Shown one piece after another: positions 1-9,983 of a stretch of DNA of 64,000 nt. Made by a program: the position numbers and the translations under genes. The DNA lies in the NCBI GenBank assembly GCA_024516035.1, contig CM044959.1, positions 12,851,902-12,915,901 of the forward strand. The letters run 5' to 3'. Source of the stretch: Bactericera cockerelli. Taxonomy: Eukaryota; Arthropoda; Insecta; Hemiptera; Triozidae. The notes beneath the pieces were generated by a model. The model was not told where the DNA came from, ran no database searches, and was given only the letters and a program-made list of their open reading frames with translations. Positions within the stretch are counted from its first letter, which is position 1; the number at the start of each line of letters is the position of its first letter.

Positions 1-171
1 AGACAACATCAATGGAGATGGACATGGAATGGTTACGACCTGCTTGTCGTATTTCCCAATCTTTTTCTCATCCTCCAACTGTTTCTGCAAATTTTTGTTT
101 TCATCATTGAGCTGCTTTGTGCATCTTGCTACTTCTTTTTCAATCAATGCTTTGATTTCGTTTGCATTCAT
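1..171 (-). CDS. Partial ORF, unrecognised, coiled-coil N-terminus
   Basis: Reading the minus strand from an ATG at 169-171, the frame stays open for 57 codons to the window edge. The product is rich in Lys, Glu, Gln and Asn and looks like a short coiled coil (motifs ALIEKEVARC, NLQKQLEDEKK), followed by a Pro-containing stretch. I do not recognise it. It lies downstream of MED29 exon 1 on the same strand, so it is either inside MED29 intron 1 or a separate unit. A retroelement gag-like start is possible but not shown. Real start and function are uncertain. Confidence 0.35.
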   Translation of the reverse strand, partial: MNANEIKALIEKEVARCTKQLNDENKNLQKQLEDEKKIGKYDKQVVTIPCPSPLMLS

Positions 172-343
172 ACTTGTTACTTTTTATTTCCACAAAGATC
201 ATGAGAAAACAGTAAAGAAAAACGAAATTTTAACATTGACACACCTAGACACCATGTTTTAATATATTATTATTAGAAAGAGGAAAGAGGAAAAACATTA
301 GTTCTAGAAACTCGAAAGTTGGAATGAATTTATTCTCCAGTTC

Positions 344-415
344 AAAGTACTGGCTCATACTCTCACACGGGGCGAAGTTAATGCCTTAGGCATTCTCTGC
401 CACTTAACCCCGGAA
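344..415 (-). repeat. LINE/SINE tail fragment (TGCC-TTA-GGCA module)
   Basis: The segment around 368-404 is nearly identical to one at 28732-28770. Both carry the short stem-loop TGCC..GGCA next to a CTCTGCCAC box, a module seen in several other retroelement tails of this window. It separates MED29 exon 1 from the partial ORF at the left edge. Confidence 0.5.
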
Positions 416-452
416 TACTTTGTTTAACTACTTAAGGTAGATATTTACTTAC

Positions 453-686
453 AGCTAAAGATTCTCTCAATTGAACAGTCAGACTTTTAACTTTGGAAAT
501 GTTATCCAACTTCTCCTGTTGCATCTGTGGAGGTCCTTGCATAGGAGGGCCCTGCATTGTGCCTGTTTGTCCTTGCATCGGGGAAGGCCCCTGCATTGGA
601 GAAGGGCCCTGCATCTGAGGCGGCCCTTGCATGTGAGGTGGCCCCTGCATCTGACCCATCATCCCTGGTGGAGGCCCTATATTCAT
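453..686 (-). CDS. MED29: Mediator subunit 29 (intersex), first coding exon
   Basis: The exon starts at ATG 684-686 and ends at a consensus donor (GTAAGT, 447-452). It encodes an N-terminus made mostly of repeated Met-Gln-Gly-Pro units (about residues 10-53) and then the conserved family segment EKLDNISKVKSLTVQLRESL. That segment is diagnostic of MED29, called intersex in Drosophila, a subunit of the Mediator tail region that links transcription factors to RNA polymerase II in the nucleus. In flies it also acts with doublesex in female differentiation. Only this exon is visible. The remaining helical domain must lie beyond the left edge, so intron 1 is over 450 bp. The Met-Gln-Gly-Pro tract replaces the Gln/Pro-rich leader of other insects and is likely length-variable. 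Confidence 0.85.
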
Positions 687-1647
687 TTCTCAAGCCTTGA
701 AGTTAAAGGAAAGGAAATTCGAGGGATATTGATGAAAGTCCAAGATGAGGAGACAGTGAAGGAACTAGGTCCACACCCAAATGACTTTATTTTATTCTTT
801 AGTTTTACATGTTTCTGAAGGTCTCCTTGGACTTTTTATTCAATAAGATAATAACTGGCTTACTGAGAAATAACTAATCTTTCCACTTTTTAACTTTTGG
901 TGAAGTTTGGTAGGCTTTTGAAGTTTGAACGCAATTTTGAAAATTCGCGCTTTATTTAACTAAATGATCATTAAAAGTACACCAACTACTTATCTTAAAA
1001 ACGTCTTTTTTAAATTACCTATTTAATAATTTATTATGATGTTGATTTTCTACATTGCGATTTTGCAATCAGTTAAATTCACTGAGATTATATAAAATAT
1101 TTTATATGATCTCAGTGGTTGAATTATGTATTTGAGACTGCACTGAAGAAGTGGATTGGGTTTCCAGGAGAAATAATAATTTTTTTTTAGAGGTTGTCAT
1201 TTTGAATCCTGAATCCTTTCTCTTGTTAAACATATGATCGACACAGTGTTGCCAAAAATAGTCCTTTACATTTTCACCCATAATCACTGTTGATGGGGCG
1301 ATGGGTATAAATAAATTAGGGTAGAGTACGTTATATGAGTCTGATCTTGTCTCAACAAATCAGAAATGACTTCGGTTGAATAGCTTCCTTCTTCTGTTAG
1401 TCTGAAAACTAACATTGTTAACATTGAAAAACATTATTACTGTCAAGGTAGGTCTTGTCGACGACTAGTCGTAATGGTCACATTTCCAAAGAGGATCTAA
1501 AAGTTTTAAGTTAAAAGCTATCATACTTATGTTTTAGACGTTTTTGTAATACCTCTGTGGCGCTAAGTCACCGATTGCGTACTGTGTAAGATAGGGAAAA
1601 CCGACACTTACCAACGACTTAAGTTATTGATGTTGTCTATTAATTCC
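687..1647. other. Upstream region of MED29, no gene seen
   Basis: AT-rich sequence that should contain the MED29 promoter and 5' UTR. No TATA box or clear initiator could be assigned. The part 1545-1640 matches a repeat also found in intron 11 of maleless (about 36760-36815 and 37300-37350). Confidence 0.4.
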
Positions 1648-1788
1648 GCCCTTAATCTCTTTCGTGATATCACAAATCACTACTACTCAACTCGCTTTAC
1701 TCAATCTAGGGTGAAACCAGGACTTCAACCATTAACCTCCAGGTTACAAGTCCGCCACCTTATTGATCAAGCTACAGAGGTCAGTTCC
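1648..1788 (-). repeat. SINE family B (tRNA-like head), minus
   Basis: On the minus strand this begins with a tRNA-like head (GACCTCNGTRGCTTGATC A-box region, GGTTGAAGTCC B-box region). It ends in the CACGAAAGNGAT region. The same element recurs at 11489, 28255, 52677, 53427 and 58060. Confidence 0.65.
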
Positions 1789-2579
1789 AAATAAAAGGAT
1801 GTACAAAAGTCTGATATGATATTAAAAATAACTTGATACAATTATTTCAATGATCATTTATTTTTTACGTAACCTACCAATTTAATAAATTTAGCATAAC
1901 ATCAAAATACAAAATTTATTATTATTTATAACCAATGTCGACATTGATATTTATATCAATGTTGAAATTGTTTTGGGTAAAAAAAATCACTTATTTTCGA
2001 CAATGTCAATTGACAACAGTGTATATAAGAGAAAAAGGAAAGAGAAAAGAAAGCAAAATGAAGAGATAGAAACATAAAAAACCCCAGTGAATCTGTCTAT
2101 ATTTGTCCTTTTATCCGTGCTTTTAAGCTATTCTGTGATTCGGGTACTTAGTTCTTTGAACTTCCAGTATTGGTGAGTGATAAATTCTCATGGAAATTTG
2201 ATATTATTTCTCCATGTTCTTGGTTCTTGAACCCAGGACATGAGTCAGTACGATGACCTTGAACTATTGATAACGCATGCGCCAATTAAAAGGCACCAAA
2301 TTTGAAATTTTTCCAACAAGGAATGAGAAATGGTAATGGTACTATTATGCCATAGTCCATTTGGCCTGGGGCTTTGGCCCATATTTATGATCCCAAATGC
2401 CCATATCCATGAACATAATATTCTGTTTATAAGAAGCCACGGTGTATTCTAAATCACATTCACATAGGTACCTAGTATGAGTAAAAAAATATATCAACCA
2501 TCATAATTATTCCTAAAAATATCTCTCCTGTGGCAGGTTTCTTTATTAGGTACCTAGTTTAATTTTGTATTAATGGGAG
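1789..2579. other. AT-rich intergenic sequence
   Basis: No convincing coding region or named repeat. Short ORFs here lack codon structure or family motifs. Confidence 0.4.
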
Positions 2580-3070
2580 AGCTCAAATACTAACTCACCT
2601 GGTGTATGGAAACAATAACAATAATGTAGTATGGGGCGAGAGGGGGGGGGGGGGGTGTCTGTTACACAGGGAGAAGAGGACAGACTAGCCAACCATAACA
2701 AGCTAGGCCAGAATGCAGTTATAAGGGTCTGGCTGGGGGACGTTAAACAGGGAGAAGACAAGTGTCTTGCTAGAGGAATATAAACAGAGAACTGGCTAGA
2801 TAACCCTTACAAGCCAGGCTAGCTTGCAGCATAGCATGTAGAATTAAGAAGTGTGGAAATCACCCCCCACTGGCCTACATTGTGACGTCCTCAGCACTAG
2901 TATTGCACAGGAGTCTCCTCTCCTTGTCCCTCACCCGTATCAAATGTAAACATAAATGGACCGTGAGAAATATTCTACTCCTCTGCGATGGTGTCGCGCT
3001 ATGTGGCGTTTCCATGCTACTGGGGTTTGTTTCCACACTTCTTAAATCTACATGCTATGCTTGCAATTTC
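2580..3070. repeat. Dispersed repeat with CTGGGGGAC/AACAGGGAGTAGAC-like units
   Basis: Contains a poly-G tract (2641-2655) and segments such as GACGTTAAACAGGGAGAAGAC and ACAAGCCAGGCTAGCTTGCAG. These recur at 48600-49130 and, as a short tandem array, at 25149-25265. A moderately old dispersed repeat; class not determined. Confidence 0.5.
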
Positions 3071-4740
3071 CTATGGGTTTAATGGCTATTGAAAAAAGTC
3101 AAGTCCTCAAGATGGTTGATCACACATAAAAACATGGTTCAGGAGAAGCCAAGGCTACCAAATGACCTCAGACAGGCTTGATTAGTTACATTAAGTTTAG
3201 TAGGTATAATCACTTTAAAGAACAACTGTAAAATGACTAAAATGGATTTTAAATAGATTTTTTTTTTTTTTTGGTGTGGGGGTTAGGATGAACAACAATA
3301 GACATCCTATTTTTATCAGTTAGTTTTAAAAACTAGAAGGAAATCCAAAAGTGGATTATGTTCTTAAAATATGATAATATTCATTACATATTATATTATA
3401 AAATGATTTGTGAGTGTGTGTCCTTCTTTAAATGGAGAACCACAATTCAGATTACCCATGAGTGGTTCAAAAAAAAGTTAAAAGAGTGAGTGGTGTGGTG
3501 TAAAGAAAAAATCTAATACATTTATTTTCCCATTTTTAGGGTGACTTTTTGTAAAATATTGTCTTATAATATAAAAAATAGGCTGAATAAGTAATAGGCT
3601 GAATAAGTAATAGGCACACAGCAGACAAGTGTACCGTTGTCTGCCATGTGGATGGTCAAGGCTTAAGTACCAGGTAGATCCCGCAAGGGAAGCTCCACAC
3701 ATCAAAGGGTCTTGTTCCCCGAGGCTGAATAAGTATTTTAAAAAGCACTTACCTTTGGTTGGTCACATGTTGTCATCATCTTCCACTGCAGGGTGGGTGC
3801 ATTGGTGGCAACAGAACCTCCGCTCAAATGTATGTTCCCCACACACTGTGGGGAACACAACATTCTAACATTCCTAAGGACCTTTCAATTCGGACAATTT
3901 CCGGACACTAATAATTAATGCCCCGTAATTTCTTGATTTGCACATCAAAGAAAACAATGTTCTAGTAAGCTATACAAAAATCTGACTTGATTCTACCAGT
4001 ATCAACTGGTTTTAGGTGCCAATCAATTTGAATGTGCTGTGTAGGAAATCTCTATACAGCACAAGATGAAATTTTCACATTTACCAATGACAAGCTCATT
4101 GGCCTATTTTTTTAAATTTAAGCTTTTCCACTCTCAAATCTGGATGTCCAAATAGATCTAGGTTGAAGTTGAACCTTTTTTTTATTATTATTATCAAGCC
4201 ACTGAAGCTACCCTTCTAAAATATTTGGGAGCAACATTTTTTTTTATAGAAATATTTGTTCAATTGTTAATCAAGAAAGGAAGATATGGGTCACCTAGGA
4301 ATGATTATGTACACAAGATGGATAACAAAAGGCTTTGTTGTGAAAATTTTTTTCTTCTGTTGCACATTCTCTGGACAATGTTTTTTTTTTTTTTTTTTTT
4401 TTCTGCAAACAGAAGATCTTTCTTATTTCTGAAACTATGTATTCTATTGTTTAATTTTCTTATGATCAAGATACTTACGTAATGATTAATAGGTAAAAAA
4501 AAAAAAAAGGATTGGCATCAATGGGACATTTGACCACATTTGCAGGGTTAACAAATATTTTATTATTGTGATTTCCCCAGTAATATTAGGTAAAATATCT
4601 TATTTGTCAGGTTAGTTTTGCTACTACCAATTTTCGTATTTAACTATTGTGGCCAATTAAAAATACTATGTATTCATTACAAGTCACCCATGCCTCGATA
4701 ATCTCATGTGCCTCAGGCCTCCCAACACACTGCTAGTTAA
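3071..4740. other. AT-rich intergenic sequence between MED29 and the odorant receptor
   Basis: Homopolymer T runs (3259-3273, 4380-4402) and AT-rich sequence. No exon with splice sites or family similarity was recognised. Confidence 0.4.
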
Positions 4741-4747
4741 AAATAAA

Positions 4748-4998
4748 ATTACCTATTGGTTATATGTTCATAAAAAATATTTTTTATGAACATATAACCT
4801 ATAATTTTATAAATATAACATATAATTTTATTTTTTATAAAAAATAAAAATACAACAAACCTGCACGAGGGCTCTTTGGAGAAGTTTGTGACACTCTTCA
4901 TATATTATATTTCCGAGACGTTGCAGAGGACTAAGTACTTTTTTATATTTTTTATGAACCAATAGGTAATAAAATTACCTATTGGTTCATAAAAAATA
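4748..4998. repeat. Degenerate copy of an odorant-receptor exon segment between two perfect palindromes
   Basis: Bases 4859-4940 are a diverged copy of 5263-5343 in the last receptor exon. They share CCTGCACGAGGGCTCTT and CGAGACGTTGCAGAGGACTA, with a small insertion in the middle. On the left is an inverted repeat (arms 4758-4778 and 4779-4799, ending in TTCATAAAAAAT). On the right is another (arms 4946-4970 and 4974-4998). Both palindromes share the terminal sequence ACCTATTGGTT..ATAAAAAAT, so the exon piece sits inside a foldback-like structure. See findings. Confidence 0.7.
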
Positions 4999-5077
4999 GA
5001 AGAAAAAATTAACAAATTATAAAATAGTAAAATATTTACAAATTACAAACAGTTGCAACCTCTGTCAACTTCAGATC

Positions 5078-5491
5078 TCAACGTTGAATGGATAACCGCA
5101 TAAAATTCACAAAAGTATACGCCAAACGAATCGCATTCAGGAAGCTCGGTCTGTTCAACACGAGTGCTCCCTTGAAGAACCGCCATTGATTCTCCAGCTG
5201 GACGCGCCTTATCAGAAAGATAATATCTTTCTGCACGTCACCCGAACACGAAGCCCAACGAGCCTGCACGAGGGCTCTTCGAAGAAGTTCGTGACACTCT
5301 TCATATATTTCCGAGACGTTGCAGAGGACTAAGTACTCCGTGAAGACAGCTACTAGCTCAATGATGAATTTGATGTATCTTAACGGGGATAGTTTGGTCG
5401 GACTAACCACCATTTGATAGAGACAGAGAGTAATTATGATGTTGTTGGCAACCATGAGACCGTACACGAATGGCGTAACGGTGACAGCCAA
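5078..5491 (-). CDS. Insect odorant receptor, C-terminal exon
   Basis: The exon begins after a polypyrimidine tract and CAG (acceptor at 5492-5493) and ends at a stop at 5078-5080. It encodes transmembrane segments 6 and 7 and the family C-terminus. Diagnostic stretches are FVYGLMVANNIIITLCLYQ, IYEECHELLRRAL, then FLIRRVQLENQWRFFKGALV and LNAIRLAYTFVNFMRLS. This matches the 7tm_6 insect olfactory receptor family, which are odour-gated cation channels with the N-terminus inside the cell, working with Orco in sensory neuron dendrites. Joined to the upstream exon the length (about 427 residues) is normal. The frame does not close across the visible splice sites: the upstream exon ends in phase 2, while this one needs phase 0. 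Confidence 0.8.
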   Translation of the reverse strand: MAVTVTPFVYGLMVANNIIITLCLYQMVVSPTKLSPLRYIKFIIELVAVFTEYLVLCNVSEIYEECHELLRRALVQARWASCSGDVQKDIIFLIRRVQLENQWRFFKGALVLNRPSFLNAIRLAYTFVNFMRLSIQR

Positions 5492-5919
5492 CTGTGGAAG
5501 AAAGAGATTTCTGTAATAAAGGAGCCATTTTACTCAGTCAACATAAACAAATTCATTGTTATTTGAAGCCATTCTCGTAAAGAATGTCAAAAGCCTGACA
5601 GTTAGCTTTTGATATTTTTAAGAAAAAAATAATACATTCTTTTTTTCTTCTGTTTTTGAGGAGAAAGCTCATACCGAAAAGTGTGGAACTGCCTAAGCAA
5701 AACTCACGGCTCCTGAGAATAAAAAACACATTGTTGTGGGAATGTTAAATATTACTTCAACATAAATATGAATGAATGAGGTTATACCTACTTGAAATTT
5801 TGAGATATTTTTTTAATGATTTATTGTCGTAGGCCATACTTTATTTAATTTCAAGTTAGTTCAATACGGGGGTGCGGCTGGTTGTATTAAAATATAAATA
5901 CAATCATGTATAAACTAAC

Positions 5920-6788
5920 CTGCTTATTGAATGAGCAAGTTTGTTGTGGTAGAGAATGATCAGGCGCAGAAAATGTCGCTCATAGCGCCGCTCAAACCTA
6001 TGTTGCGCCATGCGACTGCGCCTCTCCTGTCTGTTCTTGATCACGTGATCATTCCTCTCAATGCTCGTGTAGTAGATACGGTACCCCAGGCGGTCCCTGT
6101 GGGGCCATCCTATGAGGGCCACGTATTGGCTGAGGATCCTGTACTGGCCGCGGACGTGGATGACTATGATGGGTATGATGCTGACAGAGATGGTGCCGAA
6201 TACGAGGAAGTAAAAAGAGGCGATGATAGTGCTGACGTAGAGCACGAACGAGTGCAGTTCCGTTTCGTCCACGTAAGGTATATGCAGGTTAAACGGCAGA
6301 CGCCGCTCCGGATGTTTTGTGGGATAGACGTCGCGACGGATGCTCCATTCATTTTCACTAATGGACAGAAGCCCCTCGGCGTAACCTCCCAAGAAAGCTG
6401 CCATGACCATTGTGAAGAAAAATCCTACAACCATCCGACTTTCCCGCGTGCACTGCTCGTTTATGTGCGGATAGGCATGGCTGAAGGAATACTCCAGACA
6501 GTCGGCAGTGTAGTTGATGTCTTGGTGTTTCAGACGGAGGAAGTACAAAATGTAGGCTTGGTAGAGTAATAGCGCGTCCTCCACGAGTGTCTGCACAAAC
6601 TCGGGTCTGTAGCGGATGGCTCGCGTCAAGGTGCTGTATAGATGAGACAGTGCCACGAGCATGTATATGCTGGAGTGAAAAAACACGTATATGTTCTGAC
6701 CCCAGTCCTGCCAGACAGTGGGGAACCGATGGAAGTTTATCATGCCGAACTTCTGTAGCCACAGGCAAAGGGTTTTGAGAGACACCAT
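5920..6788 (-). CDS. Insect odorant receptor, N-terminal exon
   Basis: ATG at 6786-6788 opens a frame of 289 complete codons ending at a donor-like GTTAGT (5914-5919). Features of the 7tm_6 family are visible. There is an amphipathic N-terminus (LCLWLQKFGMINF), several hydrophobic segments, and the loop PFNLHIPYVDETELHSF followed by a long membrane segment (YVSTIIASFYFLVF). It ends with the intracellular helix YHNKLAHSIS that precedes TM6 in the family. I used this ATG rather than the non-ATG codons upstream. The two exons are separated by about 430 bp. Subfamily and ligand cannot be told. It could be a recent pseudogene because of the one-base phase mismatch at the junction. Confidence 0.8.
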
Positions 6789-8971
6789 TAAGAGGATTTC
6801 CAAATTTTATTGCTTCAATTCAAAACTCTAGTTATTTTTTATAAGAATTGACCTGATGGACTGCAAATAAACCACTTGTAATTGTCAGCAAAAAATAATT
6901 GGACACTTGAGACCTGTTTGCAACCAGGAAGGCATCAGGCATCTCTAGAATTGACTGATGAGCTTTTTGTCCAGACATGAACCTTATATTTGGAAATATT
7001 TGAATTATTTATCCCTCCTAATTTAATAGATTTTTTTAACATTAAAAAATCTAAACTTGATTAAAAATTAAAATTTTCTTAGAATCTTTTCTTTCTTTTC
7101 TTAGAATTTTTCTTAGAACTTAAAAAAAAACTTACATTAATGAAGTTGTAATAGTACAGAATAAAACTCTTAGTCCTGATGGTAAAACGAAAGTAATTTC
7201 ATTATATTTTTTTTTATAGCGACTAAGGAGGACAACATTCTGTTTCACCCCTTAGATAAATATATTTATTCGGTGTATTTTTATTTCTTTTACAAATAAA
7301 ATATTTCCTCTAACTTGGCACCAGTTGGAATGGTGCCCAAGATACACGCACTATTTCCTCTCTGTATGGCGAGAGAAATTTTTTGTATTTTTACAAAAAA
7401 TTTCTAATATTTCATTATTAGAAGGAAGCGAAAGAACATTCCTAACCTTTAAGGCTGATACAATCTGATACATTTGTCCACATCTAACTACAGAGGAGTT
7501 ACAAAATCTTACCAGTGAATGTCACATTATTAGTACGATACCTACTCATAGCTTGGTACCTATAATTAAAGCTAATTATGTACAATACCTAATTATAGCT
7601 AATTATGGCTTGTGAAATTCACCACTTCTTGTACAGACCACTGAACTTTAGCAACGTCTAGCAAGTCTAGCAACAGGTCTTGATAGGTGACCACTGAAAT
7701 TCAATCCGACAAGAGGCAATCATCCCCAAAAAATACCTCTTTGTGGTATAAAAATTCCCCGCCAAGTCGTCAGCCCAAGAAAATCCTGAAATCATATTTG
7801 GGCCCCGCTTCTTGTTAATTTTCCTCTCATGTAGGTACTATCGTTTATTATCTACTCATGATGAATTGTGTTTTTCATTATAGTTAAAATGACACCTCAA
7901 TCGTCTATATCGGTAAAGTTCTCTGGAAAATATAAGATTTCTATTAATATTGGTACATCAATTAGCAGGTTTTTTGGAATTCTGGAACTGAAGTAACCAT
8001 TTTGGGGCTATATAAGTATTCAAAGGCACATCTGCCACCAAAAACGAAAAAAATGAGCTATCATGCATCAAATCGGCCTTGTAGTTTAGGCTGTAGTCCG
8101 GTCAAGATCAAATAAGAACAACAAGCAGCAGCAGAAAGTGAAAAATGGTACTTTTCACAAGTGATTATTTAAGGTTTAAATCAAGCGCTTTTGATGATTC
8201 TTTTATTAATCTTCATTAGAAAGCTTGTCTCTTTCCAGTAAATAAATTCTTTTTCGTTTATTCTTCGTAGTTATTCAGATACAGAGGCGTGAAATCGGCA
8301 CTTTGTGCTGTGACGTATAATATCTCATAGTGCGCTCTTCATATTTTTTGACTTGGCGGGGCGTAGCCCTACCGCGCTCCTCAATAATTTCCCAACCTTT
8401 TTTCTTGACAAAGTGCGAGGACACTGCCAGTTGATATCAAAAATTAATAAAAAGAATAACTTTGTCAGTGAATTATTCAGCCGCAACCCAAGAAAAATTT
8501 TCAATTACAGCTCGTAAATTATATACTTCCCGTGCTTTGTGGTTAATATAATTTAATTAGGTATCTATCTATAGATGTACATACAGTACAGATCTACATT
8601 GAGTAAGTATATTGAAAGAAGAAAAAAGTCTGGTGTGACACCACACGACTTTCCTTATCACTCGAAAATAAGTCAAAGTCCTGGTGACTCAACGGTAACA
8701 GTTAGCTAAGAATGAAATTCGTAATCAGCACCTCAAAGTCATTCGATTTGATATGTCACAACCCCCATCTAGGATGAATAACAGAAAAGTTAGCCTGCTT
8801 ATAACCTATAGCAAGCATAAATATCTCAACCCAGCCAGAAAGTTGTACTGTATTCAAGCATCAAAAACATGAGAAAGGCACTGTAGCAGTTCAATACCTA
8901 TTTGTTTTCTTATATTATTGTACAAGATCACTCATATTTTAATATGTTAAATATTTTTCTTTTTTTTTCAG
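6789..8971. other. Intergenic region between the receptor and ataxin-7
   Basis: Non-coding and AT-rich. It should contain the receptor promoter (minus) and the ataxin-7 promoter with an untranslated first exon (plus). Bases 8620-8810 are one copy of a dispersed repeat that recurs at 20690-20900 (shared GTAATCAGCACCTCAAA and GGATTTGATATGTCACAA). No other gene seen. Confidence 0.4.
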
Positions 8972-9983
8972 ATAATGTCACTGGATCAATATAGTTGTTG
9001 AAAATAATAAACTCATAAAAATCTTGGAAAGTCATCCTACGTTTCTCCCGTGATCAAAATGAACATCAACTTAGAAAGGCTGTATGCGGAAATGAAAGAC
9101 CGCCCCTGGGATGGTGGTATCCAGTCTGTCCTGGGGAATTTGCGCTCAAAAAAGCTCACTGGAAACTTTCCTATTCCCTTTGTGAAAGTGAAAACAGGAA
9201 AGAAATGTGGTGTTGCTCAGCTTCCTAGGGAAGATTTTCCCATTTTTGGAATTGATCCTAAAAGAGATTTACTTGACATAGTACAGTGTAGCAAGTGTAA
9301 TATCCGCTATCGCCTGCAGAATGTTGAGAAACATTTTGTAGAGCATACAAAGGTGACACGCTCGCAAGTTGTAATGGAGTCTCCTGTGATAAAAATGAAC
9401 ATCAACTTAGAAAAGCTGTATGCAGAAATGAAAGAACGCCCCTGGGTTGGTGGCATCCAGTCTGTCCTGGGAAATTTGCACTCTAAAAAGCTCACTGGAA
9501 ACTTTCCTATTCCCTTTGTGAAAGTGAAATCAGACAAGGAATGTGGTGTTGCTCAGCTTCCAAGAGAAGATTTTCCCATTTTTGGAATTGATCCCAAAAG
9601 AGATTTGCTTGATATAGTCCAGTGTAACAAGTGTAATATGCGCTATCGCTTACAGAATGCTCAGAAACATCTTGAAGAGCATGCAAAAGTAACACGCTCA
9701 CTAGTCATGGACTCTCCTGAAAGCTTTTCTTCAAGTAGTTTGCCCAGCACACCAACCAAAGCACAGAAGAAAGAAATGCCAAAGATGATAAAGAAGTATA
9801 CCCTCTCACCTCCTGAGACAATTCCTTTCACAGACATTTCCAGTGATACAGATGTGTCATCTTCTGGAGACATTTCCTATCCAAGTGATTGGTCAAACCT
9901 ATCCAATAATGGCCTTGTTAAGACTGAACTAGAAGCTAGTGTTCCTATGTATAGTAGTACAATACCTGTAAATTTTTCTTCAA
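8972..9983 (+). CDS. Atxn7: Ataxin-7 exon with tandemly duplicated zinc-finger module (5' UTR to 9058)
   Basis: A polypyrimidine tract and CAG precede 8972. 87 bases of 5' UTR lead to the ATG at 9059. The module MNINLERLYAEM ... LPREDFPIFGIDPKRDLLDI ... C-x2-C ... H-x3-H occurs at residues 1-112 and again at 113-224. The repeat is exact in period (ATG 9059 and ATG 9395, 336 bp apart) and very close in nucleotide sequence. After the second copy come a Ser-rich linker and a basic patch (KAQKKEMPKMIKKY). The exon ends at GTGAGT (9984-9989). Reading through gives a stop at 10007, which would end a truncated form if the intron were retained. Confidence 0.85.

Noticed and set aside
5931..6569. 212-codon ORF on the plus strand over the receptor exon
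   Set aside because: It is the antisense frame of the odorant-receptor exon. The minus strand has family motifs and splice sites; the plus frame has none.
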